From Porphyrobacter sp. (lineage in GTDB: Bacteria; Pseudomonadota; Alphaproteobacteria; Sphingomonadales; Sphingomonadaceae): a stretch of 8,080 bases of DNA. Below the pieces are notes generated by a model, which had not been told where the DNA came from, searched no databases, and saw only the letters and a program-made list of their open reading frames with translations. Location: the NCBI GenBank assembly GCA_014359685.1, contig JACIYY010000202.1, positions 1 to 8,080 of the forward strand. Direction: 5' to 3'. Both the position numbers and the translations under genes were made by a program. Positions 1 through 6,799 of the stretch are shown piece by piece; the first letter of the stretch is position 1, and the number at the start of each line of letters is the position of its first letter.

Positions 1-472
1 TCTCGTGCTGCAGGCAGATCGCGAACAGCCCCTCCACCACCGCCTCGTGGCGGTTGCCGTCCAGATCCTGCCAGCGCGCCCGGCAGGCGGTGGGGCGATC
101 GACGTCGGCATAGATCTCGGGGACCGACAGGCACCCTTCCTGATAGGTGCCCAGCTCCTCGGCCGGGTCGAGGATCTCGGGGTTCACGAACACGCGCGGG
201 TCGTGCCTGACCGGCTGATGGGTGTGCGCCTCGCCGCCATGGGCGTGGCACAGTTCGGGCTCTGCATCGGGGTCGGGTTCCTGCAGGTCCATCACCAGCA
301 CGCGCTGCGGCACGCCGACCTGGATCGCGGCAAGGCCGATGCCGCGGGCGGCATACATCGTCTCGAACATGTCATCGACCAGCGCCTTCAGCTCCGCATC
401 GAAGCGCTCGACGGGGGCGGAGATGGTCTTCAGCCGGGGGTCCGGCACTTCGAGGATTTCGCGGATCGCCAT
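1..472 (-). CDS. def: Peptide deformylase (partial, C-terminus beyond the left edge)
   Basis: This metalloenzyme removes the N-formyl group from the starting methionine of new proteins at the ribosome exit. 157 codons are visible. Motif 1, GIGLAAIQ, lies at residues 44-51. Motif 2, EGCLS, lies at 112-116, with metal ligand C114. Motif 3 (HExxH) is cut after its first two residues, H156 and E157, so the second His ligand and the C-terminal helix are missing from the window. The start is the ATG at 472-470, which gives the typical N-terminus MAIREILEVPDPRL. No Shine-Dalgarno sequence precedes it, and a promoter sits directly upstream. Residues 75-90 form a His-rich insertion (C75, H76, H78, H83, H85, H90) between the VMDL strand and the RVFVNPEI strand; most deformylases are shorter here. 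The functional partner fmt lies about 1 kb away on the other strand. The identification is secure. Confidence 0.97.
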   Translation of the reverse strand, partial: MAIREILEVPDPRLKTISAPVERFDAELKALVDDMFETMYAARGIGLAAIQVGVPQRVLVMDLQEPDPDAEPELCHAHGGEAHTHQPVRHDPRVFVNPEILDPAEELGTYQEGCLSVPEIYADVDRPTACRARWQDLDGNRHEAVVEGLFAICLQHE

Positions 473-478
473 GGCGCG

Positions 479-507
479 TTTATAGGGTTTTCACGGCCGA
501 ACGGCAA
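479..507 (-). promoter_or_regulatory. Putative sigma70-type promoter of def
   Basis: On the minus strand, TTGCCG (507-502) is followed after exactly 17 bases by TATAAA (484-479). These match the -35 consensus at 4 of 6 positions and the -10 consensus at 5 of 6. Only six bases separate the -10 hexamer from the def ATG at 472. The transcription start would therefore fall on or within a base or two of the A of the start codon, predicting a leaderless mRNA. The absence of any Shine-Dalgarno sequence agrees with this. Confidence 0.55.
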
Positions 508-754
508 GGGAACGGGCGGGGGAGGAGGCGGTCGCGGTTATCGAGGCGGGCATGAGCGGGATCGCAGTGCGACAGAGCGGCTGCTGTCCGCCCCTGCGCC
601 GGCCTTCGCCAGCTTGTCCCTTGCCTACCGACCCGGCTCCCGGTGAGCATGAGTCTGCTCTTTCCATCGTCCGTCTCTATCCGCAGGGAACCCCTCCCGC
701 GCGCCCTGCCGGCGTATCCGGCTGCCAAGGCGGGATGTACCCTGAGGGCAATCG
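508..754. other. Non-coding spacer between def promoter and repeat array
   Basis: I see no convincing gene in this stretch. Open frames cross it on both strands, but they lack recognisable motifs, run into the def promoter or the repeat array, and have arginine- and proline-rich composition typical of high-GC shadow frames. A short perfect inverted repeat (GCCGG, five-base loop, CCGGC) lies at 708-722. It has no T-tract on either side and is too weak to call a terminator. Confidence 0.5.
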
Positions 755-884
755 CTCTCCGAAACCGTGTTCCAGGTGTTCCAGGCCACCCCGCGAGTTC
801 CTCCCCGGAACACTGTTCCAGGTGTTCCAGGCCACCCTGCGAGTTCCTCTCCAGAACCCTGTTCCAGGTGTTCCAGGCCGCCCG
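755..884. repeat. 46-bp tandem repeat array between recR and def
   Basis: Two full units (768-813 and 814-859) match at 42 of 46 positions. A third, partial unit starts at 860 and matches for its first 20 bases and a little beyond. The 13 or so bases before 768 resemble the end of a unit. The core on the plus strand is TGTTCCAGGTGTTCCAGGCC, itself a doublet of TGTTCCAGG. Some unit borders can pair as a short dyad (GGAAC, ACT, GTTCC at 806-818). The period of 46 is not a multiple of three, so each unit enters a new reading frame, which argues against a protein repeat. The third unit runs up to the recR stop codon at 885-887, so the array forms the 3' flank of recR. It may be a dispersed intergenic repeat of this lineage, but that is inference. 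Confidence 0.85.
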
Positions 885-1481
885 TCAGCCCACCGGCCGG
901 CGCGCCCGCAGCGCCTGGGCCAGCGTGCCTTCGTCCAGATAGTCCAGCTCGCCGCCCACCGGCAGGCCGTGGGCGAGCTGGGTGACGCGGACCGGCAGCC
1001 CTTCCAGCCGGTCGGCGAGGTAGTGGGCGGTGGTCTGCCCTTCCAGCGTGGCGTTCATCGCCAGCACGATCTCGTCGATGCCGCCGGCCCCGGCCCGCGA
1101 CAGCAAGGCGCCGATCGACAGGTCTTCCGGCCGCACCCCGTCGAGCGCCGAGAGCCGCCCGCCGAGGACGTGATAGCGGCCGGTGAACAGGCGCGCCCGG
1201 TCGAGCGCCCACAGGTCGGCGACATCTTCCACCACGCACAGCTGGCGCGGATCGCGGCGCGGATCGGCGCAGATCGCGCAAGGGTCGCGGGTGTCGACAT
1301 TGCCGCAAATGCGGCATTCCACCAGCGTGGCGCGCATCGCCTCCAGCGCCTCGGCCAGTTGCGGCAGCGCGGTGTCGCGCCGCTTGACCAGCCACAGCAC
1401 CGCGCGCCGGGCGGAGCGCGGGCCGAGGCCCGGCAGGCGGGCCAGCGCGGCTGCCAGCGCCTCGATCTCTTGCGATGCCAT
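885..1481 (-). CDS. recR: Recombination mediator protein RecR
   Basis: RecR works with RecF and RecO to load RecA onto gapped, SSB-coated DNA during recombinational repair. The product is 198 residues, the usual family length. A helix-hairpin-helix segment ([13 protein letters not shown]) lies at about 16-28. A four-cysteine zinc motif has C56, C59, C68 and C71. The Toprim domain begins at [10 protein letters not shown] (81-90) and continues through the conserved [14 protein letters not shown] (102-115) and [12 protein letters not shown] (137-148) blocks. The start is the ATG at 1481-1479, giving [10 protein letters not shown]. An in-frame extension to 1616 would run into fmt and has no family resemblance. 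No Shine-Dalgarno sequence precedes the ATG. In many bacteria recR follows dnaX and ybaB; here it lies between def and fmt instead. It is divergent from fmt, with 58 bases between the two start codons. Confidence 0.97.
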   Translation of the reverse strand: MASQEIEALAAALARLPGLGPRSARRAVLWLVKRRDTALPQLAEALEAMRATLVECRICGNVDTRDPCAICADPRRDPRQLCVVEDVADLWALDRARLFTGRYHVLGGRLSALDGVRPEDLSIGALLSRAGAGGIDEIVLAMNATLEGQTTAHYLADRLEGLPVRVTQLAHGLPVGGELDYLDEGTLAQALRARRPVG

Positions 1482-1526
1482 GGGGCCGCAGATAGGGCCG
1501 CCGCGCGGAGCTGGGAAGAGCCCCGC

Positions 1527-1531
1527 AGGAG
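1527..1531 (+). promoter_or_regulatory. Ribosome binding site of fmt
   Basis: AGGAG lies eight bases before the ATG at 1540. This strong Shine-Dalgarno sequence fixes the fmt start and excludes the in-frame extension that runs upstream through recR. The 58-base recR-fmt gap (1482-1539) must hold promoters for both directions, but I see no clear -35/-10 pair for fmt. Confidence 0.8.
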
Positions 1532-1539
1532 CCTTCGCC

Positions 1540-2445
1540 ATGCGCATCATCTTCATGGGCACGCCCGATTTCGCCGTGCCGACGCTGCGGGCGCTGCACG
1601 AGGCCGGGCATGACATCGTCGCCGCCTATACCCAGCCGCCGCGCCAGGCCGGGCGCGGCAAGGCGGAGCGGCCCTCCCCCGTCCAGCTCGCGGCGCAGGC
1701 GCTGGGGATCGCCGTCCGCCACCCTGCCACCTTGCGCGATGCCGCTGCGCAGGCGGCGTTCGCCGCCCTCGGAGCAGACGTGGCGGTGGTCGCGGCCTAT
1801 GGGCTGATCCTGCCGCAGGCGGTGCTCGACGCGCCGGCGCGCGGGTGCCTCAACGTCCATGCCTCGCTGCTGCCGCGCTGGCGCGGGGCGGCGCCGATCC
1901 AGCGCGCGATCCTGGCCGGCGACCCGGTCACCGGGGTGACGATCATGCAGATGGAGGCCGGGCTCGACACCGGACCGATCCTTGCGACCGCGCGGGTGCC
2001 GGTGGAGGAGCGCACCAGCGGCCAGCTTCACGCCGAGTTGGGCGCGATCGGCGCGCGGCTGATGGTGGAGACGCTGGCACAGCTGGACGATCTGCGCGCC
2101 CAGCCGCAGGACGAGCGCGAGGCGACCTATGCCGCCAAGATCGACAAGGCGGAGGCGCGGCTCGACTGGCGCAAGCCCGCCGAGCTGCTGGAGCGCGAGG
2201 TGCGCGCCTTCGCCCCCTTCCCCGGCAGCTGGTTCGAATGGGACGGCGAGCGGATCAAGCTGCTGCGCGCCCGCACGATCGGCGTCAACGGCGCGCCCGG
2301 CACGGTGCTGGACGAGGCGCTGACGATCGCCTGCGGAGAGGCCGCGCTGCGGCCGGTGGTGCTGCAACGCGCCGGCCGCCCGGCGATGGATGCCGACCAG
2401 TTCCTGCGCGGCCGCAGCGTGCCGGTGGGCACGGTGCTGCGGTGA
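1540..2445 (+). CDS. fmt: Methionyl-tRNA formyltransferase
   Basis: This cytoplasmic enzyme transfers a formyl group from 10-formyltetrahydrofolate to initiator Met-tRNA, making fMet-tRNA for translation initiation. The product is 301 residues, close to the usual 310 or so. The N-terminal formyltransferase Rossmann domain begins [14 protein letters not shown] (1-14). The catalytic centre matches the family: N105 and H107 in [17 protein letters not shown] (104-120), and D143 in GLDTGP (141-146). The C-terminal OB-like tRNA-binding domain spans about 205-301 and includes the FAPFPGSWF block. The start follows a strong AGGAG. The stop overlaps the truA start by four bases (GTGA), indicating translational coupling. 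It works in the same formyl-methionine cycle as def, which lies on the other strand beyond recR. Confidence 0.98.
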   Translation: MRIIFMGTPDFAVPTLRALHEAGHDIVAAYTQPPRQAGRGKAERPSPVQLAAQALGIAVRHPATLRDAAAQAAFAALGADVAVVAAYGLILPQAVLDAPARGCLNVHASLLPRWRGAAPIQRAILAGDPVTGVTIMQMEAGLDTGPILATARVPVEERTSGQLHAELGAIGARLMVETLAQLDDLRAQPQDEREATYAAKIDKAEARLDWRKPAELLEREVRAFAPFPGSWFEWDGERIKLLRARTIGVNGAPGTVLDEALTIACGEAALRPVVLQRAGRPAMDADQFLRGRSVPVGTVLR

Positions 2446-3215
2446 CGCGGTTCGCCCTCACCCTGGAATACGATGGCGCGCCGTTCATGGGGATGCAGCG
2501 GCAGGCGCACGGGCCGAGCGTCCAGCAGGCGGTGGAAGATGCGGTGGCGCAGGTCACGGGGGCGCCGGCGGTGCTCCACAGCGCCGGGCGCACCGACAGC
2601 GGGGTCCACGCGCTCGGCATGGTCAGCCATGTCGACATCGCCAAGGAGATCACCGCCTTCCGGCTGATGGAGGCGCTGAACGCCGTGCTGCGGCCGGCGC
2701 CGATCGCAGTGATCGGCTGCCGCGCCAAGCCACCCGACTGGCACGCGCGCTTTTCGTGCATGGGGCGGCGCTATCTCTATCGCATCCGCAACCGCCGCGC
2801 GCCGCTGACGCTGGAGAAGGGCCGCGCCTGGCACATCGCCCGCCCGCTCGATGCCGCTGCGATGCACGATGCGGCGCAGGTGCTGGTCGGGCGACACGAT
2901 TTCACCACCTTCCGGTCTGCCCATTGCCAGGCCGACAGCCCGGTCAAGACGCTCGACCGGCTGGACGTGCGGCGCCTTGCGGATCCCCCCGGCGACGCGG
3001 TGATCGTGGAGGCCGCGGCGCGCAGCTTCCTGCACCATCAGGTCCGCTCGATGGTCGGCACGCTGGCGCTGGTGGGGCTGGGCCAATGGCGCGCGGAGCA
3101 GGTGGCGCAGGCGCTGGCGGCGAAGGACCGCGCCGCATTGGGCCTGAATGCGCCGGCCGAAGGGCTCTATTTCGTGGAGGCGCTGTATCCCGACGATGAC
3201 GGCGCCGATCCCTGA
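2442..3215 (+). CDS. truA: tRNA pseudouridine(38-40) synthase TruA
   Basis: TruA converts uridine to pseudouridine at positions 38-40 in the anticodon arm of many tRNAs. The product is 257 residues (270 in E. coli). The catalytic aspartate is D52 in [12 protein letters not shown] (47-58). The N-terminal [12 protein letters not shown] block starts at residue 10. The conserved [14 protein letters not shown] and [15 protein letters not shown] segments follow in the usual order. The start is GTG at 2442-2444, overlapping the fmt stop (GTGA). The first in-frame ATG lies inside the YDG block and would remove conserved residues, so GTG is the likely start. Position 18 is Met where many homologues have Trp (GWQRQ). 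The gene ends nine bases from the convergent penicillin-binding protein gene, with no obvious terminator between. Confidence 0.97.
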   Translation: MTRFALTLEYDGAPFMGMQRQAHGPSVQQAVEDAVAQVTGAPAVLHSAGRTDSGVHALGMVSHVDIAKEITAFRLMEALNAVLRPAPIAVIGCRAKPPDWHARFSCMGRRYLYRIRNRRAPLTLEKGRAWHIARPLDAAAMHDAAQVLVGRHDFTTFRSAHCQADSPVKTLDRLDVRRLADPPGDAVIVEAAARSFLHHQVRSMVGTLALVGLGQWRAEQVAQALAAKDRAALGLNAPAEGLYFVEALYPDDDGADP

Positions 3216-3224
3216 CCGGGGCGG

Positions 3225-5480
3225 CTATTGCGCCCAGGGCGGCCGCTCGACCACGTCGCCCTCTTGATTGATCACGCGGGTGTCGTCTCGCGGTTCCGGT
3301 GCCGGTTCGCGCGGTTGGCGCAAGCGCTCTGGCGGCTCCTCGCGGGGGCGGCCGGGCCCTGGCTGGGGCTCGGCGCCCGCAGCGCCGGGGCCGACGCCCA
3401 TCGTGCCGGGGCCGACGCGCAGCTCCACCGGAACGCCCCCGATCTCGGTCCCCAGCACCGCCCCGCCCTCCCCGATCCGCAGGCGCGGCCCACCCTCCCC
3501 TGCGGGCAGCTCGCCAAGATCCGGAATGTCGAGCGGCTGAACCGGGCCGCCGGGATCGGGCAGCGGCGCCTGCCGTTCGGATGCCGGCGCCGCCGACGGA
3601 CCCAGCGCTGCCTGCATGAAGTCGCGCCAGATGCGCGCCGGCACCGTGCCCCCGGACACAGCGCCCAGCGGCGAGTTGTCATCATTGCCGACCCAAACGC
3701 CCACCACCAGATCGCCCGCATAGCCGACGAACAGCGCGTCGCGATTGTCCTGCGTGGTGCCGGTCTTGCCGAAATTGGGCACGCCCAGCATCGCCGCCCG
3801 GCCGGTGCCGCGATTGATCGCGGCGCGCAGCATCCGCTCGATGCTCCGCCGGTCGGCGCCCGACAGGCTGTCCCTGCCGTCCCACAGCTGCGCCAGCCAG
3901 CCCTGCTCCTGCATCCGGAAGGCGCGCGGCGCCACCGGGAAGCGGTTGCCGGCGACCCCGGCATAGGCGGCGGTCAGTTCCAGCAGCGTCATGGTCGAGG
4001 TGCCCAGCGCCATCGACGGATCGCCGGGATCGAGCGGCGAGGTGACGCCGAGATCGCGCGCGGTTTCGATCACCGCCTCGTGCCCGACCTCCCCCAGCAG
4101 GCGGACGGCGGCGACGTTGCTCGATTGGGCGAAGGCCTCCTCCAGCGTGATGGTGTCGGAATAGCGGCCGCGCGCGTTTCTGGGCCGGTAGGAGCCGGCG
4201 GTGATCGCGCGGTTGTCGATCACGTCGTCGGGCTCCCACCCCGCACGCAAGGCGGCGAGATAGACGAACAGCTTGAAGGTCGATCCCGGCTGGCGCCGGG
4301 CCTGCGTGGCGCGGTTGAAGGGAGAGGCGGCATAGTCGCGCCCGCCGACCATCGCCACGACCTCGCCATTGGGCCGCATCGCCACCAGCGCGACCTGCGC
4401 CCGGCCCAGCGGGGCGCGCCCGATCGCCCGCCATGCCGCCGCCTGAAGCCGCGAATCGAGCGTGGTGGTCAGCGTCTGGCGGGCATAGCCGGTCCCCGCC
4501 AGCCGCCGCGCCTGGGGCAGCGCCCAATCGGCGAAATAGGTGCCGGTGGGCAGGTCATCGGTGCTCCGCACGTCGAGGCGTGGGCTGGGCATCGCCCGTG
4601 CCTCCGCTGCGGTCAGGAACCCGGCATCGACCATCGCGCCGAGCACCGTGCGCATCCGCTCTTCGGCCAGAGCGTAGTTCCTGGTCGGCGCATAGCGGCT
4701 GGGCGCCTGCAGCAGCCCGGCCAGCATCGCCGCCTGTTCGGGCCGCAGACGTTCGGGCTGACGGTAGAAGTAATGCAGGCTGGCGGCGCGCAGGCCATAG
4801 GTGTTGTCGCCGAAATAGGCGTTGGAAAGGTAGCGTTCGAGGATCTCGTCCTTGCTCAGCCACGCCTCCAGCCACAGCGCGATCAGCGCCTCGCGCCCCT
4901 TGCGGGTCAGGCTCTGTTCGGCGCTGAGGAAGGTGAACTTGGCGAGTTGCTGGGTGATCGTGCTGCCGCCCTGGGTGCGCCCGGTGGTGAGATTGCTCCA
5001 CGCCGCCCGCGCGATCCCGCGCGGATCGAGGCCCCAATGATCGTAGAAGCGCCGGTCCTCGATGGCGAGGAAGGCCTCCACCACGTGCGGCGGCAGGGCC
5101 TCCACCTCGACCGGATTTTCGACGATGGCGCCGTTGCGGGCGATCGGCGTGCCGTCGGCGGCCAGCAGGGTCAGCTGCGGCGGAGCGATGGGCTGGAGCG
5201 ACTTGCCCAGCGGCGCGGTGACCGCCAGCCACCCGACCAGCAGCAGGAACACGACCAGCAGCGCCAGCAGCCCGGCCCGCACCCAGCGCCAGCGCGACCG
5301 ACCGGGCGCGGCCTCGCCGGGCGGCGTCTCGCGCCATGAACGATCGTCGTCGAAGCGATCGCCGTCGTCGGCATCGTCGTCGCCATAGAGCGGCGACCAC
5401 GGTGCCTCCTCATGCGCGGCCGGCCAGGCGGAATCGTCCGCCGCCCGCGCGCCGCCGCCCGATCGCTGCCACAGATTCAT
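3225..5480 (-). CDS. Class A penicillin-binding protein (bifunctional glycosyltransferase/transpeptidase)
   Basis: This inner-membrane enzyme polymerises glycan strands from lipid II and cross-links their peptides in the periplasm. The product is 751 residues. The N-terminal cytoplasmic tail (1-67) is acidic, with an Asp-rich run at 34-47. One membrane segment follows at about 68-88. The GT51 glycosyltransferase domain has catalytic E141 in EDRRF, the QGGSTITQQLAK motif (170-181), and the second glutamate probably E215 in KDEILERYLS. The transpeptidase domain has STFK (S400 nucleophile, K403), SSN (453-455) and KTG (572-574). A proline- and glycine-rich tail of about 125 residues (627-751) follows the catalytic core and ends in RPPWAQ. 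The start is the ATG at 5480; no Shine-Dalgarno sequence precedes it, and no better in-frame start exists. The exact subfamily (PBP1a- or PBP1c-like) is unresolved, so no symbol is given. Confidence 0.93.
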   Translation of the reverse strand: MNLWQRSGGGARAADDSAWPAAHEEAPWSPLYGDDDADDGDRFDDDRSWRETPPGEAAPGRSRWRWVRAGLLALLVVFLLLVGWLAVTAPLGKSLQPIAPPQLTLLAADGTPIARNGAIVENPVEVEALPPHVVEAFLAIEDRRFYDHWGLDPRGIARAAWSNLTTGRTQGGSTITQQLAKFTFLSAEQSLTRKGREALIALWLEAWLSKDEILERYLSNAYFGDNTYGLRAASLHYFYRQPERLRPEQAAMLAGLLQAPSRYAPTRNYALAEERMRTVLGAMVDAGFLTAAEARAMPSPRLDVRSTDDLPTGTYFADWALPQARRLAGTGYARQTLTTTLDSRLQAAAWRAIGRAPLGRAQVALVAMRPNGEVVAMVGGRDYAASPFNRATQARRQPGSTFKLFVYLAALRAGWEPDDVIDNRAITAGSYRPRNARGRYSDTITLEEAFAQSSNVAAVRLLGEVGHEAVIETARDLGVTSPLDPGDPSMALGTSTMTLLELTAAYAGVAGNRFPVAPRAFRMQEQGWLAQLWDGRDSLSGADRRSIERMLRAAINRGTGRAAMLGVPNFGKTGTTQDNRDALFVGYAGDLVVGVWVGNDDNSPLGAVSGGTVPARIWRDFMQAALGPSAAPASERQAPLPDPGGPVQPLDIPDLGELPAGEGGPRLRIGEGGAVLGTEIGGVPVELRVGPGTMGVGPGAAGAEPQPGPGRPREEPPERLRQPREPAPEPRDDTRVINQEGDVVERPPWAQ

Positions 5481-5489
5481 CGCCAGTGT

Positions 5490-5495
5490 GTTATA
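5490..5495 (-). promoter_or_regulatory. Candidate -10 element upstream of the penicillin-binding protein gene
   Basis: TATAAC on the minus strand (5 of 6 to TATAAT) stands out in GC-rich sequence and ends nine bases before the ATG at 5480. I see no good -35 hexamer at 16-18 bases upstream. If it is used, the transcript would start two to four bases before the ATG, giving a nearly leaderless mRNA, consistent with the missing Shine-Dalgarno sequence. The rest of the 178-base gap to cobS (5481-5658) holds only short GC-rich dyads without T-tracts and no convincing terminator. Confidence 0.35.
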
Positions 5496-5658
5496 TCCGC
5501 ACGACACAGGAGGCGAGGGTTTTCGGCATGCCCGGCCAATGCCAGGCCGCTTCTCTCGCCAACCGGCCTTCGTCCCGGCAAGGCAGCACGGAACAGCGGG
5601 AGGGCTGAGCGAACGAGGCGGCAGAGGGTCGCGTCCCCCGCCCTCCCCGGCCGAGCGG

Positions 5659-6642
5659 TCAGGCCTTGCCCACGACGCTTTCCGGCAGGTCCACGCCGAA
5701 CACGCGCTGGTAGTATTCGGCCACCAGCACCCGTTCCGCCTCATCGCATTTGTTGAGGAAGGTCAGGCGGAAGGCGAAGCCGGGATCGCCGAAGATTTCG
5801 GTGTTCTGCGCCCAGGTGATGACCGTCCGCGGGCTCATCACCGTGGAGATGTCGCCGTTGATGAAGCCCTGCCGGGTCATCTCCGCGACCCGGACCATGT
5901 CCGCCACCATCGCGTCAGGCAGCTTGGTCTTGCCCTTGACGATCCGCCGCTCGGTCTCCTCCGGCAGATAGTTGAGGCCGACGACGATGTTCCAGCGGTC
6001 CATCTGCCCCTGATTGATCGCCTGCGTCCCGTGATACAGGCCGCTGGTATCGCCCAGGCCGACCGTGTTGGCGGTGGCGAACAGGCGGAAATGGGGGTTG
6101 GGTCGGATCACGCGGTTCTGGTCGAGCAGGGTCAGCTTGCCTTCGGCCTCCAGCACGCGCTGGATCACGAACATCACGTCGGGGCGCCCGGCATCGTATT
6201 CGTCGAACACCAGCGCCACCGGGTGCTGGAGCGCCCACGGCAGCAGCCCTTCGCGGAATTCGGTCACCTGCAGGCCGTCGCGCAGCACGATCGCATCGCG
6301 GCCGATCAGGTCGATGCGGCTGATATGGGCATCGAGATTGATGCGGATCAGCGGCCAGTTGAGCCGCGCGGCGACCTGTTCGATATGAGTCGATTTGCCG
6401 GTGCCGTGATAGCCCTGCACCATCACCCGCCGGTTGAAGGCGAAGCCGGCGAGGATCGCCAGCGTCGTGTCCGGATCGAACACGTAGCTGGTGTCCGTGT
6501 CCGGGACTCGCTCGTCCGCGCGCGAGAAGGCCGGCACCTGCATGTCGATGTCGATACCGAAGGTCTGCCGGACATCGACGGTGATGTCGGGGGCCGCCAG
6601 CACGGTGCCGCTATCCTGGGGGTTGGTGATCATCTCGTTCAT
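5659..6642 (-). CDS. cobS: CobS-type AAA+ ATPase (cobaltochelatase subunit family)
   Basis: CobS is a MoxR-like AAA+ ATPase that forms a ring complex with CobT and drives CobN to insert cobalt into hydrogenobyrinate diamide in aerobic B12 synthesis. The product is 327 residues, the usual length. A CobS-specific N-terminal region ([13 protein letters not shown], 28-40) is followed by Walker [10 protein letters not shown] (77-85), Walker B VALVFDE (142-148), sensor FATAN (188-192), a likely arginine finger in QMDRW (R216) and MSPRTVI (269-275). Two starts are possible: the ATG at 6642, used here, and an ATG three codons downstream at 6633. The second has an AGG nine bases upstream; the first has none at useful distance. 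cobT is not adjacent, and no other B12 gene is visible. Family assignment is firm. The role in cobalt insertion is inherited from the family and not shown by context. Confidence 0.94.
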   Translation of the reverse strand: MNEMITNPQDSGTVLAAPDITVDVRQTFGIDIDMQVPAFSRADERVPDTDTSYVFDPDTTLAILAGFAFNRRVMVQGYHGTGKSTHIEQVAARLNWPLIRINLDAHISRIDLIGRDAIVLRDGLQVTEFREGLLPWALQHPVALVFDEYDAGRPDVMFVIQRVLEAEGKLTLLDQNRVIRPNPHFRLFATANTVGLGDTSGLYHGTQAINQGQMDRWNIVVGLNYLPEETERRIVKGKTKLPDAMVADMVRVAEMTRQGFINGDISTVMSPRTVITWAQNTEIFGDPGFAFRLTFLNKCDEAERVLVAEYYQRVFGVDLPESVVGKA

Positions 6643-6679
6643 CCTGCCGGGCGTGCTAGCGGCGCGGCGCAGGGGCTGC

Positions 6680-6699
6680 AACCGGCAAAGGCGCGCCGG
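6680..6699. repeat. Short inverted repeat in the cobS/SRPBCC divergent region
   Basis: ACCGGC and GCCGGT form a perfect 6-bp dyad around an eight-base loop. It lies 38 bases upstream of the cobS start codon, within its likely promoter or leader region. It could be an operator half-site pair or chance in GC-rich DNA. No T-tract follows on either strand, so it is not an intrinsic terminator. Confidence 0.3.
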
Positions 6700-6744
6700 T
6701 CTGCGCATGTCCGCAACCGGTCGCCGCAATTCGCCGCGCGGGTT

Positions 6745-6769
6745 GGAACCGCAGGCCCGCCGCGCCGCT
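6745..6769 (+). promoter_or_regulatory. Candidate EcfG-type (general stress) promoter for the SRPBCC-dehydrogenase operon
   Basis: GGAAC (6745-6749) is followed after 16 bases by CGCT (6766-6769). The alphaproteobacterial general stress sigma factor EcfG recognises GGAAC, a 16-17 base spacer and CGTT, so the -35 part is perfect and the -10 part matches 3 of 4. The predicted start near 6776 would leave a leader of about 20-25 bases that contains the GGAGG ribosome binding site. The match is short, so this is suggestive only. Confidence 0.35.
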
Positions 6770-6790
6770 TGTCGGAGCAGGGACACCAGC

Positions 6791-6795
6791 GGAGG
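6791..6795 (+). promoter_or_regulatory. Ribosome binding site of the SRPBCC gene
   Basis: GGAGG lies four bases before the ATG at 6800. The spacing is short, but this is the only strong Shine-Dalgarno sequence in the region. It supports the ATG at 6800 over the in-frame extension that begins at 6491 inside antisense cobS. Confidence 0.7.
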
Positions 6796-6799
6796 TTGC

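Noticed and set aside
708..722. Hairpin downstream of recR as an intrinsic terminator
   Set aside because: The stem is only five base pairs and no T-tract follows on either strand.
480..728. Possible small protein of 82 residues upstream of def on the minus strand
   Set aside because: It runs through the def promoter hexamers, has no ribosome binding site that I can see and no family resemblance.
755..884. CRISPR-like array or repeat protein
   Set aside because: The repeats are directly adjacent with no unique spacers, and the 46-base period shifts frame each time, so it is neither CRISPR nor a coding repeat.
625..2367. Open frame of 580 codons on the minus strand across recR and fmt
   Set aside because: It overlaps two well-supported genes in other frames, contains the repeat array, and has arginine/glycine/alanine-rich sequence without domains. 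It is a high-GC shadow frame.
3228..5339. Open frame of 703 codons on the plus strand antisense to the penicillin-binding protein gene
   Set aside because: It mirrors a gene with complete catalytic motifs, and its own translation has no recognisable motif. Long antisense frames are expected at this GC content.
6491..6799. Upstream extension of the SRPBCC gene in the same frame
   Set aside because: The extension lies over antisense cobS and the divergent promoter region, while the ATG at 6800 has a GGAGG and a sensible membrane-anchor N-terminus.
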